This document shows positions 24,122-35,053 of a stretch of 64,000 nucleotides of DNA, one piece after another. The translations under genes were made by a program, and so were the position numbers. Source of the DNA: Galaxea fascicularis. Taxonomy: Eukaryota; Cnidaria; Anthozoa; Scleractinia; Euphylliidae. Numbering within the stretch: position 1 is the first letter of the stretch; each line of letters starts with the position of its first letter. Below the pieces are notes generated by a model, which ran no database searches, was not told the origin of the DNA, and was given only the letters and a program-made list of their open reading frames with translations. The DNA is taken from contig OX419345.1 of the NCBI GenBank assembly GCA_948470475.1, positions 14,204,800 through 14,268,799 of the forward strand, given 5' to 3'.

Positions 24122-25100
24122 CATGGCCAGAAATTTCGGACATTTGAGCCCGCACGGCAGTAGCGGCGTTTCCCAATCGATAACAAAAATGGCGGACGAA
24201 ATTACGAAGCTTTATATGAGAGGCGATGGAGTTACAGAAAATACAAGCACAATTAATACCTTTTTTCAATTTGCCAAAATCGAGCATTATTCCAAGACAT
24301 TTCAGCGATATTGTGGTTAAAAAATCTACCGGAAAAACGAATTCCATACCTTGCTTTCGGAACGATGTCAATTTGCAACTTCAGATCCAGTCAAACCCTT
24401 GTAAATCCGCGAAAAAAGAAGCGAAGATAGCATATTTGATAGCAAATAATTAGAAATCTAAAGTCGCTATGTAATTTGCCAAAATCGAGTCATACAATAC
24501 AGTTAAATCGCTATTTGAAAAATGAAAAAACTGATCTTCAGCTTGTAAACGTACCTTGCTTTTCGGCTGCTAAAAACCGTACAAAATGAAATAAGATCAC
24601 GGAAAGGTCGACATGTCACGCAGATCCACGTTCGTCCCATGAAGAAGAAGACAACAAAGTCCCGCTCTTAGCTCCGTAATCTCGCACGCAAATCCTGCAT
24701 ATTTGGTATTAAAAACAACGTGATTCTTGAGGAGATTCAAGAAAACTAACCCGTTCCATTTCGATACTAAAAAAAAGTAAAGCTGCTATGTACAATACAT
24801 GTAAACTGGAAGTTCGTGCTCGGAGTTCAACAAGCGATATCTCGGCCAAATATGCCTCAAATGTCCCTCAAAAAGCATCGTTCGATAGCATTTTTCGTGG
24901 ATTTTGTCGGCCGTTGCTCGTTTTGGCAATACCTTCAGCCAGCGGCGTTCATTTCACGATAAACACATTTGTATTTTACCCCTCGATCTGTCCTAAAAAT
25001 ACGAGCCCGGAGGTCACTGCTGAAATCAGCGGTTAAGGCCATTACGCGACAGGGTGAATGTAAGTCGCACGAAATGTGATGTCCGAGATTTCTGGCCATG
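24122..25100. mobile_element. 979-bp TIR element in intron 1 of gene B
   Basis: The inverted ends (CATGGCCAGAAATTTCGGAC with one mismatch over about 22 bp) bound a block absent from the homologous intron of gene A (near 13,690). The internal frames (minus 24371-24066, plus 24788-25036) resemble no family I know. No convincing target duplication is seen, so the superfamily is undetermined. Confidence 0.75.
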
Positions 25101-25173
25101 AGAAGAAATCAGGACGGTTAGATTTTATATTAAAATGTGGAAGACAAAATATGGCGTTATAAAGTGAATCCCA

Positions 25174-25613
25174 GCAAGACCGCTGGTGAGAGCTTACAAT
25201 GGTGGGTTCTTCTTTCCTTTGTGTCACTGTTGGGAACTTCTTTGCTGACGAAACTTTTTTTGTTTGTTCTCGACCGAAAAAGTTCATGAAAAATGTTTAT
25301 GTCAAATTCAAGTTATCATCCCTAACATGTCACACTATTCGCTAGTTCAGTTTGTTCAATCACCAATAGGATCGCGTCTTATGTTTTAGTTCTGCAAGAC
25401 CGCTGGTGAGAGCTTACAATCACGGTGCGTTCTTCGGTCCTTTGTGTCACTGTTGGGAACTTCTTTGCTGACGAAACTCCTTTTGGGTTTTGTTCACTTA
25501 AGTTCTTGTCCGAAAAAGTTCGTGAAAATTTGACATTGGCAATTTCAATTCTAGTTTTCATTGTAACATGCCATACTATTCGCTAGTACAGTTGGTTTAA
25601 TCACCAATAGGAT
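25174..25613. repeat. 220-bp local tandem duplication in intron 1 of gene B
   Basis: GCAAGACCGCTGGTGAGAGC starts at 25174 and again at 25394, and the two units stay alignable for about 220 bases. Gene A has one copy (about 13,769-13,985). The second unit is closer to the gene A version in places (TTCTTCGGTCC), so the duplication is not very recent. Confidence 0.8.
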
Positions 25614-27701
25614 CGCGTCTTCTGTTTTAGTTCTGCTACGCTTTGTTTCCTGAATCGGTGCGAATAATGCTTTTAGCCGTTCTTTTATTAGACGAAAAAT
25701 AGTGAATAAAAAAAATCTCGTATTACGAAAATAATGATCTGAAAGATAGCCGTAACCGTGATTCCTTCTTCAGCATATTGAGATTCGATTCAAGGTTGGT
25801 GCTTAATAAAAAAGTGTAACAGCCAATAGAGAATTTCCCAATAATCACTATTCACAACGCAGAAATAATTAAATAAGTTATTTTAGACTGCGATAGTGGT
25901 TGCCGCTTATCCAACATATCTTGGTATACCCGACAACTGGGCATCTACAAAGTATTTCATGAATTATATAGTGGAATTTGGTTATTAATTCTGTACTGTT
26001 CGTTCTTCCGTTCTTTTGATTAATGCCTATTACGATAATTCGCCTTGACATTGATTCAGCATCCGCTGCATGGATTAGCTAAGGAGAAATAAATTCTGGA
26101 ATAACATGAGGTCGGTGTTCTACGTTATATAATAAGTGAGACGAATGTAGATTACGTACACATTTTCAAACTTAGACTATAGTCTTCATTCACGATGAAG
26201 CTCCAATAAAATCAAGTTTTCCGTTATAGAAAATAGTTTAATTTCCACAACGGCTTTAATGTAACAATAAGTCAATGCAAGTTCATGCACCATACGGATA
26301 TCTGATTACGGTCGATCTTGTAAACAATATAGAAAAAAATCTTTTATTCTTGGGTGCTATTTCATTTGCCAAAACTAACCTGGCGGACTAGTTTAAGTTT
26401 CGGACAAGTATGGTCGCTCGGTCCTGAAATTAATTGAATTCATCAGATTCATCCACAATTTTCATTTCATATGAACTCACAGATTTGCTGCTGAACCGGA
26501 CGGCCAATAACATCAGAGCCTTCCGTTTTCCTGTAATTACGCTTTGCTTAAAAATTGGTATGAGCCATGTTTTAAGTGCTCTTTTTTTTTAACAGCAAAA
26601 AACAAAAAAAAGTTAACAACTTCTAGAAGATATTTCAGTAATGTGAGAGGTCGTCATTTTATTTCTCGAATTTCATTCCCACAGTCCAATTTGCACCCGT
26701 GACTATTGAAAATTAAGGTCGTTTTCTAGCTTTGGGATTCCGAGATTATGCATGTTTAATTTGTCGACAAAGACGATATGTGTATCGGTTGCTTCGAAGT
26801 TTAAAATTGTGGTGACTCTGAACCTAAACGGAGTCAAATAATTTTGTTCGCTGAGAAATGCCTGACAAATTACTCTATGCACGTAGACAGGTAGAATTAC
26901 CAGAATCATTAAGCCCAGTTTCAGTATTCAACCGCATGCATTGAAGTAATTCTTATGCAATTTTAAAATTTGCAAGTGAAACAATGCACTCTTGATTTGG
27001 ATTACGTGTCCTACTGAAAATAGTATGCCACACCGCCTTGAGTTGAACAGGTTGACAATTTGTTGTCATCTGTAATTTTCGGTCTGATTTAAGCTTAGTT
27101 GTAAATGAGTTGATGATTGAATAAAGTGTCGACTTCAATCGCTTGAAGTTGTCGTTGATGGAATGGCTGCAAGTCGTTTGCGTTACGTGTAACAATGCAA
27201 GTTAGTGTCATTAATGACTATATTTTGTTTAAATCATTTACCTTTGAATAACCTGCGAGCACAGGCCCTTCCAGATCTTCCTAAATAGGTCCATCGGTTC
27301 AAGACCGTCTGAGCCTCGGCTGTGTGAAAACCAAGTGAATGACTTATTAAACGGAAACAAGAATAAAGAAGTTGTTAACAGTTATAACGATACCAAAGTT
27401 TATGAATACTGGAATTTAATGGGTAGCAAATTCGTCGTCGGTTAAATTGAACAGCTTTAAATGTTTGATTTTCATGAAAAATCGAGTCTTTGAGTACAAA
27501 TTCACTCTTTTGCTTCTTAAATATAAGCAACACGTTTCTGTTACGTAGAATAGCCCGGTTGTTAATAACTCACTTAAAGTCATTTCCGAACAAATCAGTG
27601 CACTTTATCTGAATGATTTGTTGAGTGAGGATACTTAATTAAAGCGTAAAATTTTTGCTGTCGGGTGTCTCCCACGTTCAGAAACAAAACTGCAAACTTA
27701 C

Positions 27702-27717
27702 CGTATATAGTCGCCAT
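27702..27717 (-). other. Inferred first exon of CTHRC1-like gene B (ATG-containing part)
   Basis: The minus-strand ATG at 27717 reads MATIY and meets a GTAAGT donor in phase 1. Homologous upstream sequence extends to about 28,185, where a TE block begins, so any distal promoter sequence beyond that is lost or displaced relative to the other units. Confidence 0.5.
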
Positions 27718-28189
27718 ATTCTGGTATTTCACGAAGCTAAAGTAAAGTAGCCGTTTTGCATTTTGATTTCGTCGCGGTACATAATTATGCCACTCACGTT
27801 AGATCAAGTTTTTGAAAAAGTAAACATTGATCACTTTTTTCTAACCAGTGATATTATTCGCTAGAACTGCTCGTATAGCTGGAAAAATCGCCCAATGAAA
27901 TTATTCCTTCTATTCCCTGTTTGTTGTCACGTTTTGTGTTCTCAGTTTGCCCAGACATTTTATGTATTCAGTGAAAATCTTTGTTTCTCAAAACTTACAA
28001 GTAAAGCAAGTACAAAGAGCTTAAAAATTATTTTTAATTAGTTGTTATTATTATTATTTATTTGGATGTTTTGATCTTAAATGCTGAACTGACACGCCAA
28101 AGCAGATTGCTAATTTTGGGACTTTTCTGGAATATGGCTACTGCCTACAATGGAATTCGAAGTTGATCAAATAACATGTTTGTAATAGA

Positions 28190-28330
28190 CCTCTTCACGG
28201 TTTTTGACGCCATCTTGAGCACTGGAGGGCAAATACGGCTAAAATGACAGTAAATGTATGGGATTTTGGCCGACTTTGAACCGCTGTAACACCCGGCTAC
28301 AAAGGGGCGGATTTCCACAGCGAAAATGTC
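28190..28330. repeat. Left arm of a widely spaced inverted repeat around the nested TE block
   Basis: About 60 bases here, including GACTTTGAACCGCTGTAAC and CTACAAAGGGGCGGA, are complementary to 33,281-33,345 at roughly 80 percent. The arms are 5 kb apart and bracket the Penelope-like element and two TIR elements. They may be the ends of an older transposon. Confidence 0.55.
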
Positions 28331-28367
28331 TTTTAAAAGACATTTGTATCGAGATTATTTTCATGAG

Positions 28368-29058
28368 AGGAAGTGAGTGACAGGCCTGCACGGACTCCTC
28401 ATGCGGTTTTTGTGGTCGCCTCGCATTAGAGCCTTAGATTATATTTTTGCCCTTACAAGCATGTCTTTAAGGGATTTACCTCTTTTGTATGATATTATCG
28501 GAGGTTTCAAATAAATTGCCTTTAACAATGGCTGATTTTGTATAAGGCCCCAGTGTTCCATCATTGTCTGTTTAAGACTGTTAACTGCTGGGTGGTACGT
28601 AGTCACAAAAGGCAGAACCCTCGTGTTATTCTTTTTGTTTTGTGTTTATAAAGCCGATTGTCTAGAGGCAAAGTTGACCCCTGACAGAGACCTTTCTATG
28701 GTTGTTTTTGGATAGCCGCGTGCTCTCAGGCGTTGTTTAAATTTCACAAGGCTCTCTTCAAATGTTGTTTTCGAAGAGTTAGTCCTAAGCAATCTCATTG
28801 CTTCGCCTTTAATGAAACCACTTTTTACGCCTGGGGGATGGCATGACTTGAAGTGTGTATATTGAAAGGTTTCGGTCGGCTTGTGGTGAGTTTTTATGTC
28901 CAGGATGGATTCGTTTTCGAATCAATCTCCTTTGAACACCACTGTGTCGAGGAAAGTGATCTCGTTCTCTGATATTTCGGCCGTGAATTTGATGGTACTG
29001 TGGAATTTATTAGCTTGTTCAATAAAACAATCCACGTCTTTTTTATTGCAGTCCCAAG
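28368..29058 (-). mobile_element. Truncated downstream copy of the Penelope-like element
   Basis: This repeats the 3' third of the adjoining element (29,059-29,748) at high identity, in the same orientation. It begins abruptly inside the reverse transcriptase region (GCAGTCCCA) and ends at the shared 3' end CACTCA(C/T)TTCCTCT. The frame has small indels. Head-to-tail partial copies are characteristic of Penelope-like elements. Confidence 0.8.
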
Positions 29059-29129
29059 AGGAAATGAGTGACAGGCCTACACGGACTCCTCATGCGGTTT
29101 TTGTGGTCGCCTCGCATTAGAGCCTTAGA

Positions 29130-30929
29130 TTATATTTTTGCCCTTACAAGCATGTCTTTAAGAGATTTACCTCTTCTGTATGATATTATCGGAGGTTTCA
29201 AATAAATTGCCTTTAACAATGGCTGATTTTGTATAAGGCCCCAGTGTTCCATCATTGTCTGTTTGAGACTGTTAATTGCTGGGTGGTACGTAGTCACAAA
29301 AGGCAGAACCCTCGCGTTAGTTTTTTTGTTTTGTGTTAGAGCCGATTGTCTAGAGGCAAAGTTGACCCCTGACAGAGACCTTTCTATGATTGGTTTTGGA
29401 TAGCCGCGTGCTCTCAGGCGTTGTGTAAATTTCACAAGGCTCTCTTCAAATGTTGTTTTCGAAGAGTTAGTCCTAAGCAATCTCATTGCTTCGCCTTTAA
29501 TGAAACCACTTTTTACGCCTGGGGGATGGCATGACTTGAAGTGTGTATATTGAAAGGTTTCGGTCGGCTTGTGGTGAGTTTTTATGTCCAGGATGGATTC
29601 GTTTTCGAATCTTTCCCCTTTGAACACCATTGTGTCGAGGAAAGTGATCTCGTTCTCTGATATTTCGGCCGTGAATTTGATGGTACTGTAGAATTTATTA
29701 GCTTGTTCAATAAAACAATCCACGTCTTTTTTATTGCAGTCCCAAAGCGAGAAGATATCATCGATATATCGTTTCCATTCTTTAGGCTTGATCTCGCTTT
29801 GTCGTATAAGCTTTGATTCGATTTCAGCCATGAAAATGTTGGCAAATGATACTGCCATTTTAGTTCCCATGGCCGTTCCGTGTGTTTGGAGATAGTTGTC
29901 TCCATTAAACTGGAACGAGTTTTCTTTCAGAATTAGACCAAGCATTTCCCTTAGGAAGCGTGTTGGGACCGGTGGGTTGTAGTTGTGGAACGTTTCGTAT
30001 GCCTTGCATACTGTTTCTGTTCCCTCTTCTTGTGGTATATTGGTGTACAAGCTAGAGACGTCCATTGACACTAAGATTGTGTCTTGGCCTATCTTTGTTT
30101 TCTCTATGAAGTTGATAAAATCAGTTGTATCCTTAATAAAGGATTGTTGTTTCTGTGCGATAGGCTGGAGCAATGTATCCACAAATGAGGATATTCTCTC
30201 AGTTGGGCCGTCACAACCTGAGATGATGGGTCTACCGACCGGTTTAGGTTTGTGTATTTTTGTAAGCGTATAGAAAATTGGTGTTCTAGGAGGATTGGGA
30301 GTTTGTGAGAGCCATTTTTTAGTCATGTCATCAATGTGTTTGCCCTGGTGAAGACGGTTAATGAGGTCATTAACCCTTTCCTTTGTGGTTTTCACCATTG
30401 GCGCTTTTAGAGGTTCATAGTGCTCTCTGTTGTCGAGTTGCACCTTGGCCTCGTTTATTTTATCTGTCTTATTCATGATGACTGTTGTTGTCCCTTTGTC
30501 TGCTTTTTTGAGGTTTATAGCAGGATTGTTTTTCAACTCCATTAGAGCTATGGCCTCGTTGCGTGACAGGTTATTTTTGGGCTTGGTTATTGGGATCTCA
30601 GCAAGTTGTATTTTGACATTTTCCAAATAGCTCTCAAGGGCAACTGATGGTTGAACCTGGGGCATCCAATTTGATTTAACATGAAAAGGATGTGGTTCTT
30701 TGTTTTGCCCGTGAAAGATGTATTGGAGTCTCATCCGCCTTGCGAATTGTTCAAAATCTCGCAACAGTTGTTGCCTGATTTTAGTTTCGTTAGTGGCGGG
30801 CGTGGGGATGAATTTGAGTCCCTTAGATAACACGCTGACCTGGTTGTCAGTAAGTTTATGGCTTGATAGATTCTTCAGGAATTTTTCATTTATCTCCCTT
30901 TCTCGAGGGTCCAAAATAGGGTTTTGCAA
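29130..30929 (-). CDS. Penelope-type reverse transcriptase (RT region only)
   Basis: The long open frame covers the reverse transcriptase of a Penelope-like element. The palm motifs are clear: KADKGTTTVIMN, KIHKPKPVGRPIISGCDGPTE, VSMDVSSLYTNIP, GTAMGTKMAVSFANIFMAE and RYIDDIFSLW (catalytic DD). A typical C-terminal thumb ends RRGKSLKDMLVRAKI. The first eight codons (MQNPILDP) come from the end of a transposon inserted at 30,904, so the annotated ATG is not original; the native frame continues across it. The stop follows the thumb directly, so the GIY-YIG nuclease domain usual in Penelope is missing or out of frame. The protein may be intact as an RT but the element is broken. Confidence 0.88.
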   Translation of the reverse strand: MQNPILDPREREINEKFLKNLSSHKLTDNQVSVLSKGLKFIPTPATNETKIRQQLLRDFEQFARRMRLQYIFHGQNKEPHPFHVKSNWMPQVQPSVALESYLENVKIQLAEIPITKPKNNLSRNEAIALMELKNNPAINLKKADKGTTTVIMNKTDKINEAKVQLDNREHYEPLKAPMVKTTKERVNDLINRLHQGKHIDDMTKKWLSQTPNPPRTPIFYTLTKIHKPKPVGRPIISGCDGPTERISSFVDTLLQPIAQKQQSFIKDTTDFINFIEKTKIGQDTILVSMDVSSLYTNIPQEEGTETVCKAYETFHNYNPPVPTRFLREMLGLILKENSFQFNGDNYLQTHGTAMGTKMAVSFANIFMAEIESKLIRQSEIKPKEWKRYIDDIFSLWDCNKKDVDCFIEQANKFYSTIKFTAEISENEITFLDTMVFKGERFENESILDIKTHHKPTETFQYTHFKSCHPPGVKSGFIKGEAMRLLRTNSSKTTFEESLVKFTQRLRARGYPKPIIERSLSGVNFASRQSALTQNKKTNARVLPFVTTYHPAINSLKQTMMEHWGLIQNQPLLKAIYLKPPIISYRRGKSLKDMLVRAKI

Positions 30930-32184
30930 TCCCGCATCCCGCCACCCTTTTCGGCCTTATCCCGCCATCCCGCCATATCGACAACCTCCATCCCGATCCC
31001 GCCATAAAACTCCGTAAGTATTCATCGTTATAGTAAATGAGAAAGTCAATTTTATTCCCATTTTAACTAACTGTGACTGATTAGCTCAATGGCAATTCAG
31101 ATAATACGTATTAAGAGAATTACTTACGTGAGCTTTGGTTCATCTAGGGCCACTTAAGGTATACAGAAATTAAAAAACAAATCGACTGTTAAACCGTACT
31201 GGACGACCAAATCGGCTAGAAAGTCGACATCTCGAGTAACTTGCTGGTTTCCCAAACCACTTTCCTCTCCTACAAAACCTTCGCATCACCTTCTTCCTTT
31301 TCTGCCTCCGATGAGCCCGAGGCTACTGGCGGTGTCGCCATCATGCTCAGAAACGACCTCGACCCGACCTCTATAATCTATAAAGTAAACTAATTGTAGT
31401 CAAACCGTGGAGATAATTCTGAATGAAATATATATTGATGAAATAGCGTGCTCTTTGTCCTATCTCCTATCTGTTGTTTTATCGTGACATGCATTTCATA
31501 TTGCCGATCTTTGAGCGATTGTAACAAGCAGATAGTAATTATTTGGTCTATTTGATGCATGCTGTCTTGTTTTCACTAAGACAAACCAACAACATTCTGT
31601 TCGCGCAGTACAATAAATACCCTACATTCAACTTCAAACAACTGAAAGATTTTAAGAGTTAAAGTGACTTTTAAAAGTCAAAAAATGCAAGCTGTTTTAA
31701 GAGTCTACAAACTCATTTCACACTGTAAAACAAGGTATCAGTCAGATCCGTATCTGCGCGCCTTGGACGAATGGACGAACACGAACACCGATGTACACGC
31801 AAATTGATCCAAATTGGGGTCAAATTGGGTCCCAGCACCAACCAATTGCACTCCGCATAATGACAGATGCATCATAAAGTATTTATTTTAGTGTAAACAG
31901 ATCGCCACTGAGCACCGTGTACCAAAATAAAACTTCCTTTATCAACAGAGATCTTGCTGAAAGAGGTTTTATGGCCGTTTTTGAAGGTCTTTTTTCACGT
32001 GTTCCATCCCGCATCCCGCCATTAATTTTTTAAACATCCCACATCCCGCCTGCAAAAATACAAGCATCCCGGTCTCGCCAGGGAAGTTTCATCCCGTATC
32101 CCGCCCCTAAAATTTTTCGTATCCCGCATCCCGCATTGATTTTAAGCCTCATCCCGCATCCCGCCAAACCTATTTTGGACCCTC
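30905..32184. mobile_element. 1.28 kb TIR element with ATCCCGC repeats, inserted in the Penelope-like frame
   Basis: The inverted ends share GAGGGTCCAAAATAGG. TTTCTC flanks both sides (30899-30904 and 32185-32190), a 6-bp target duplication, and removing the element rejoins the host frame. Clusters of ATCCCGCATCCCGCC-type repeats lie at 30,930-31,005 and 31,995-32,165. There is no coding region. Its terminus and duplication length match the element at 38,454-38,806. Confidence 0.85.
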
Positions 32185-32412
32185 TTTCTCTGGCTTGGCG
32201 CCTATTTTTCAAGGTGTTTCAAGCTATTTTTCAAGCTACAACGACCATAAACGAATTTTTAAGATTTCAAACAAACACTTCTGTAATCAAATTATTCAAA
32301 TTGGTGCGGAAGAAGAGGCCACGTGAGAAAATTTATAATTCCAATCAGTTGGGACGTCGTGCCATCTTTAGTGACATAACTTTCTGTTGGATGAAAGGTA
32401 TCAATAAAACTA

Positions 32413-33262
32413 TTTAAAGACCCATGACGGACCAATATGCTTTGCGCGCGTCTATTATTGTTTTGACAAACACAAGGAGGAGGCGCCATTGTGTGATGCG
32501 GTCGCCGAAGTTTGAATATTTCGCGTGCTTGTCGGTTGATCAGAGCACAATATGAGTTCATCACTGTCTTTATTGGAAAACGCTCTGGAGGAGAGAAATT
32601 TAGGCGAAAGATGGCTCAATAGTAGCGGATAACGAGAAGGAGGAAGACGAAGCCGTCGAGATTGAAGAGGTTTGAGAAAAATTTTCGGTAACTCCAAATG
32701 TTCCTTGCCTTCCATCTCGTTCACACGGGCATTTAAAATGAACAAAGCTGTGATACATAAGCATTGTAACAAAGCTATAAGAAATAAACAAACCATCGAA
32801 TTCTAGCAAGGTCCTAAACTTGATGCTCTGTGGTCTGTTTGATGCAGTAGATACTCAGCAAAGGCAGTTCGTTGCTTCCGAGAACCCAAGAGTAATTTTC
32901 CTCTCATGCCATAGTTCAAACACAGATGATCTTACCATGATATAACGGGCACAACCAGATAAACGTGGCCTCCACTTACGCGAAGGTACGGCCATCAAAA
33001 TGCCAAACGATCAGAGCTTTCTAGGAGTTCATCATATTCACTCTACAGATATTGCAATTCCCAAAAAAATCATCAAAATCAACACACAAGTGAAATAGTG
33101 AAATCCTTTGGGCAACGAAACGTAAAATCAAGCTCCATAAACGCCGAATGGAAGCGGATTGCTGTGGATTCAACGGTCTTCGCTTGACTTTTCGACTCAC
33201 AAAAAATATGGCGACTTGACTTAACGCGCGCAAAGCATATTGGTCCGTCATGGGTCTTTAAA
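32413..33262. mobile_element. 850-bp element with perfect 38-bp terminal inverted repeats
   Basis: TTTAAAGACCCATGACGGAC starts the left end and is repeated inverted at 33262 without mismatch over 38 bases, so the insertion is young or the family active. TTTAAA at each end may itself be the target duplication. No known protein is encoded; the minus-strand frame 32796-32455 is unrecognised. Confidence 0.8.
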
Positions 33263-33274
33263 ATAGTGGTAAAT

Positions 33275-33400
33275 GTTGGAAGTCCGCCCCTTTGTAGCGG
33301 AGTTACAGCGGTTCAAACTTGGCCAAAATCCCACCAGTACATTCTGTAATTTTAGCTAGTTGAATAGCTTTGCACGAGTCTTACCTGTGCAACACTCCAT
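33275..33400. repeat. Right arm of the same inverted repeat
   Basis: TCCGCCCCTTTGTAG and TTACAGCGGTTCAAA pair with the left arm at 28,190-28,330. Sequence beyond it no longer matches the CTHRC1 array. Confidence 0.55.
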
Positions 33401-33804
33401 ACAAATGAAGAGAATCCAATCCACACATTATTTCCGACGTGTTAAACTTAGCGAAGAGAAAGAAGAGACAGTCTGCCTGCCGACCCAGCCATAACCCGTA
33501 TGACAAACATTCCTACCCACCCCTCCCTACTCAAACCCTGACTTAAAGCAAAATTTCCTTAAACTACCTTCCATGTTTGTTTCAGTGAGATTTTTGTGTA
33601 TTTATTAGGCCTACGACATTCCATTCGACATTCTTTAAACCCTCCACGCTTACTTTGCAAGCTGATGATATATATATACTACATCGTTATAGTTCAATCC
33701 AGATGGTACGAGACATTCTACTGACAGCTTTCTAATGTGACTTACATGATCGCGGCCATCACGGAGAGATTGCTGTGACAGCAGGTCAGTCCATCGCGCA
33801 AAAC

Positions 33805-34310
33805 CAGGGGCACAAAACGAATCTGTTCCTCACTTTATCTGTTCCCCCGAGGTATTGTGCTGGCTGGCAAAATATCAGTTATTTCCCGGAGTTGGTTATG
33901 AAATTTCTTTCTGCTGATGGTTTCGGTTGGTAATTACTGAAGTGTGGTAGCAGTGTGAGTGTTGTTGGCTGGCGAAATGTGGATTGTTGTGAGAAATTTG
34001 TGTCTCCCCCCCCCCCCCCGCCCCACTGAAGGCTTGATTTGAGGCCTTTTGGCACGGCCATTTTGGCTTACGACATATGAAATTGTCTTTTTTGTTGTTG
34101 TGCAGGGTGCTCAATTTACACCTGGCTGGGAAACCAACCAATTTTATGTAGCTGGCTGGGAAATATCTTGTGTGTCTTGCTGGCAAAAAGGAACAGATAT
34201 TTTTTTCCAGCAATATTAAAAAAGACCTGAAAATGCCTGAATAACATTTAGTTTTATTAACTGGGGTATAATAATACATTTTTCAACAAATTGGTCGTTT
34301 TGTGCCCCTG
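33805..34310. mobile_element. hAT-like MITE with GCTGGCTGG repeats
   Basis: The ends CAGGGGCACAAAACGA and the inverse TCGTTTTGTGCCCCTG are perfect over 16 bp and have the CAGGG start common in hAT. The flanks share GCAAAAC, so the duplication is nearly but not perfectly 8 bp. Inside, TGGCTGG(C/G)(G/A)AA occurs about five times in one orientation, and a C-run occupies 34,006-34,019. Confidence 0.65.
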
Positions 34311-35053
34311 CAAAACGGAGGACGCGTTTATTTTGGGAGCCATTCTAGAATGAGAGTAGGTGGAATGTATGTTTGGCGCGATTTTTCAATCGTCTATTCT
34401 CTTTCCGGAATTATTAGAGTCTATCCCGGTTATTTTACTGCGTGGTGTGGAATGAAGGTACTTCCACACTTTTCTGTACTTATCCCCAGTCTAACGCGGT
34501 GAGTTTTCATTCCGCTTTCAGAAGTGTCGTTGTTTATATCGTTCTAATCATTCTCATTCTGGAAAAGCCCCCAAACAACACACCTTTAATGTGTATTGGA
34601 ATCGGATATTATGATTGAATATGCTGAATGTGAGTAAGGCATAAAAAGAATGAAAACTAAAATGTGCTTGACTGTTCCTTTTAGTATGAATTATTAATGT
34701 ATCATGTATACTGAAAAAAAATAAATTTCAGGCAGGCATGACTGATTGCATGGTGTGAAATTATGGAATGACAGACATGGATAACTGAACATGGTTTTGC
34801 ATGTAATTATAATTCGACATACTATTGTTACACTCCGTGGGTTCACCGAATAAAACGAACTGCGATAATGACAAGTTTCCACTGTTTTTATTCCGACCGC
34901 TTCACTCTTTACACACTCATCCGATCGCCGCTCTCCCGCTCTAAAACAGCCCAAATATCGCAACACCATATTTGGAAAGTAGCATGCAGGATCGCACTAC
35001 ACTACGTCACGTGATGACACGTTACTTGTGAATGGCAGACATCACTGTGCACG
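34311..35053. other. Intergenic stretch upstream of the methyltransferase gene
   Basis: No gene was recognised. The minus-strand frame 34969-34694 has no family resemblance. The last 100 bases before 35054 include GTCACGTGATGAC, an E-box/CRE-like motif that could belong to the promoter. Confidence 0.4.

Larger units (their letters stand above)
29059..32205 (-). mobile_element. Penelope-like retroelement, interrupted at its 5' part
   Basis: The body from 29,059 to 30,904 carries the reverse transcriptase. The frame resumes beyond an inserted transposon (30,905-32,184) at about 32,185-32,205 with KNRRQAR. The 3' end is at 29,059, where it joins the truncated copy. No GIY-YIG endonuclease can be read after the stop at 29,130. 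Confidence 0.75.

Noticed and set aside
27190..27300. An additional exon of gene B ending TTCAAAG/GTAAAT at 27,240
   Set aside because: No equivalent in gene A, weak donor, and no clear acceptor.
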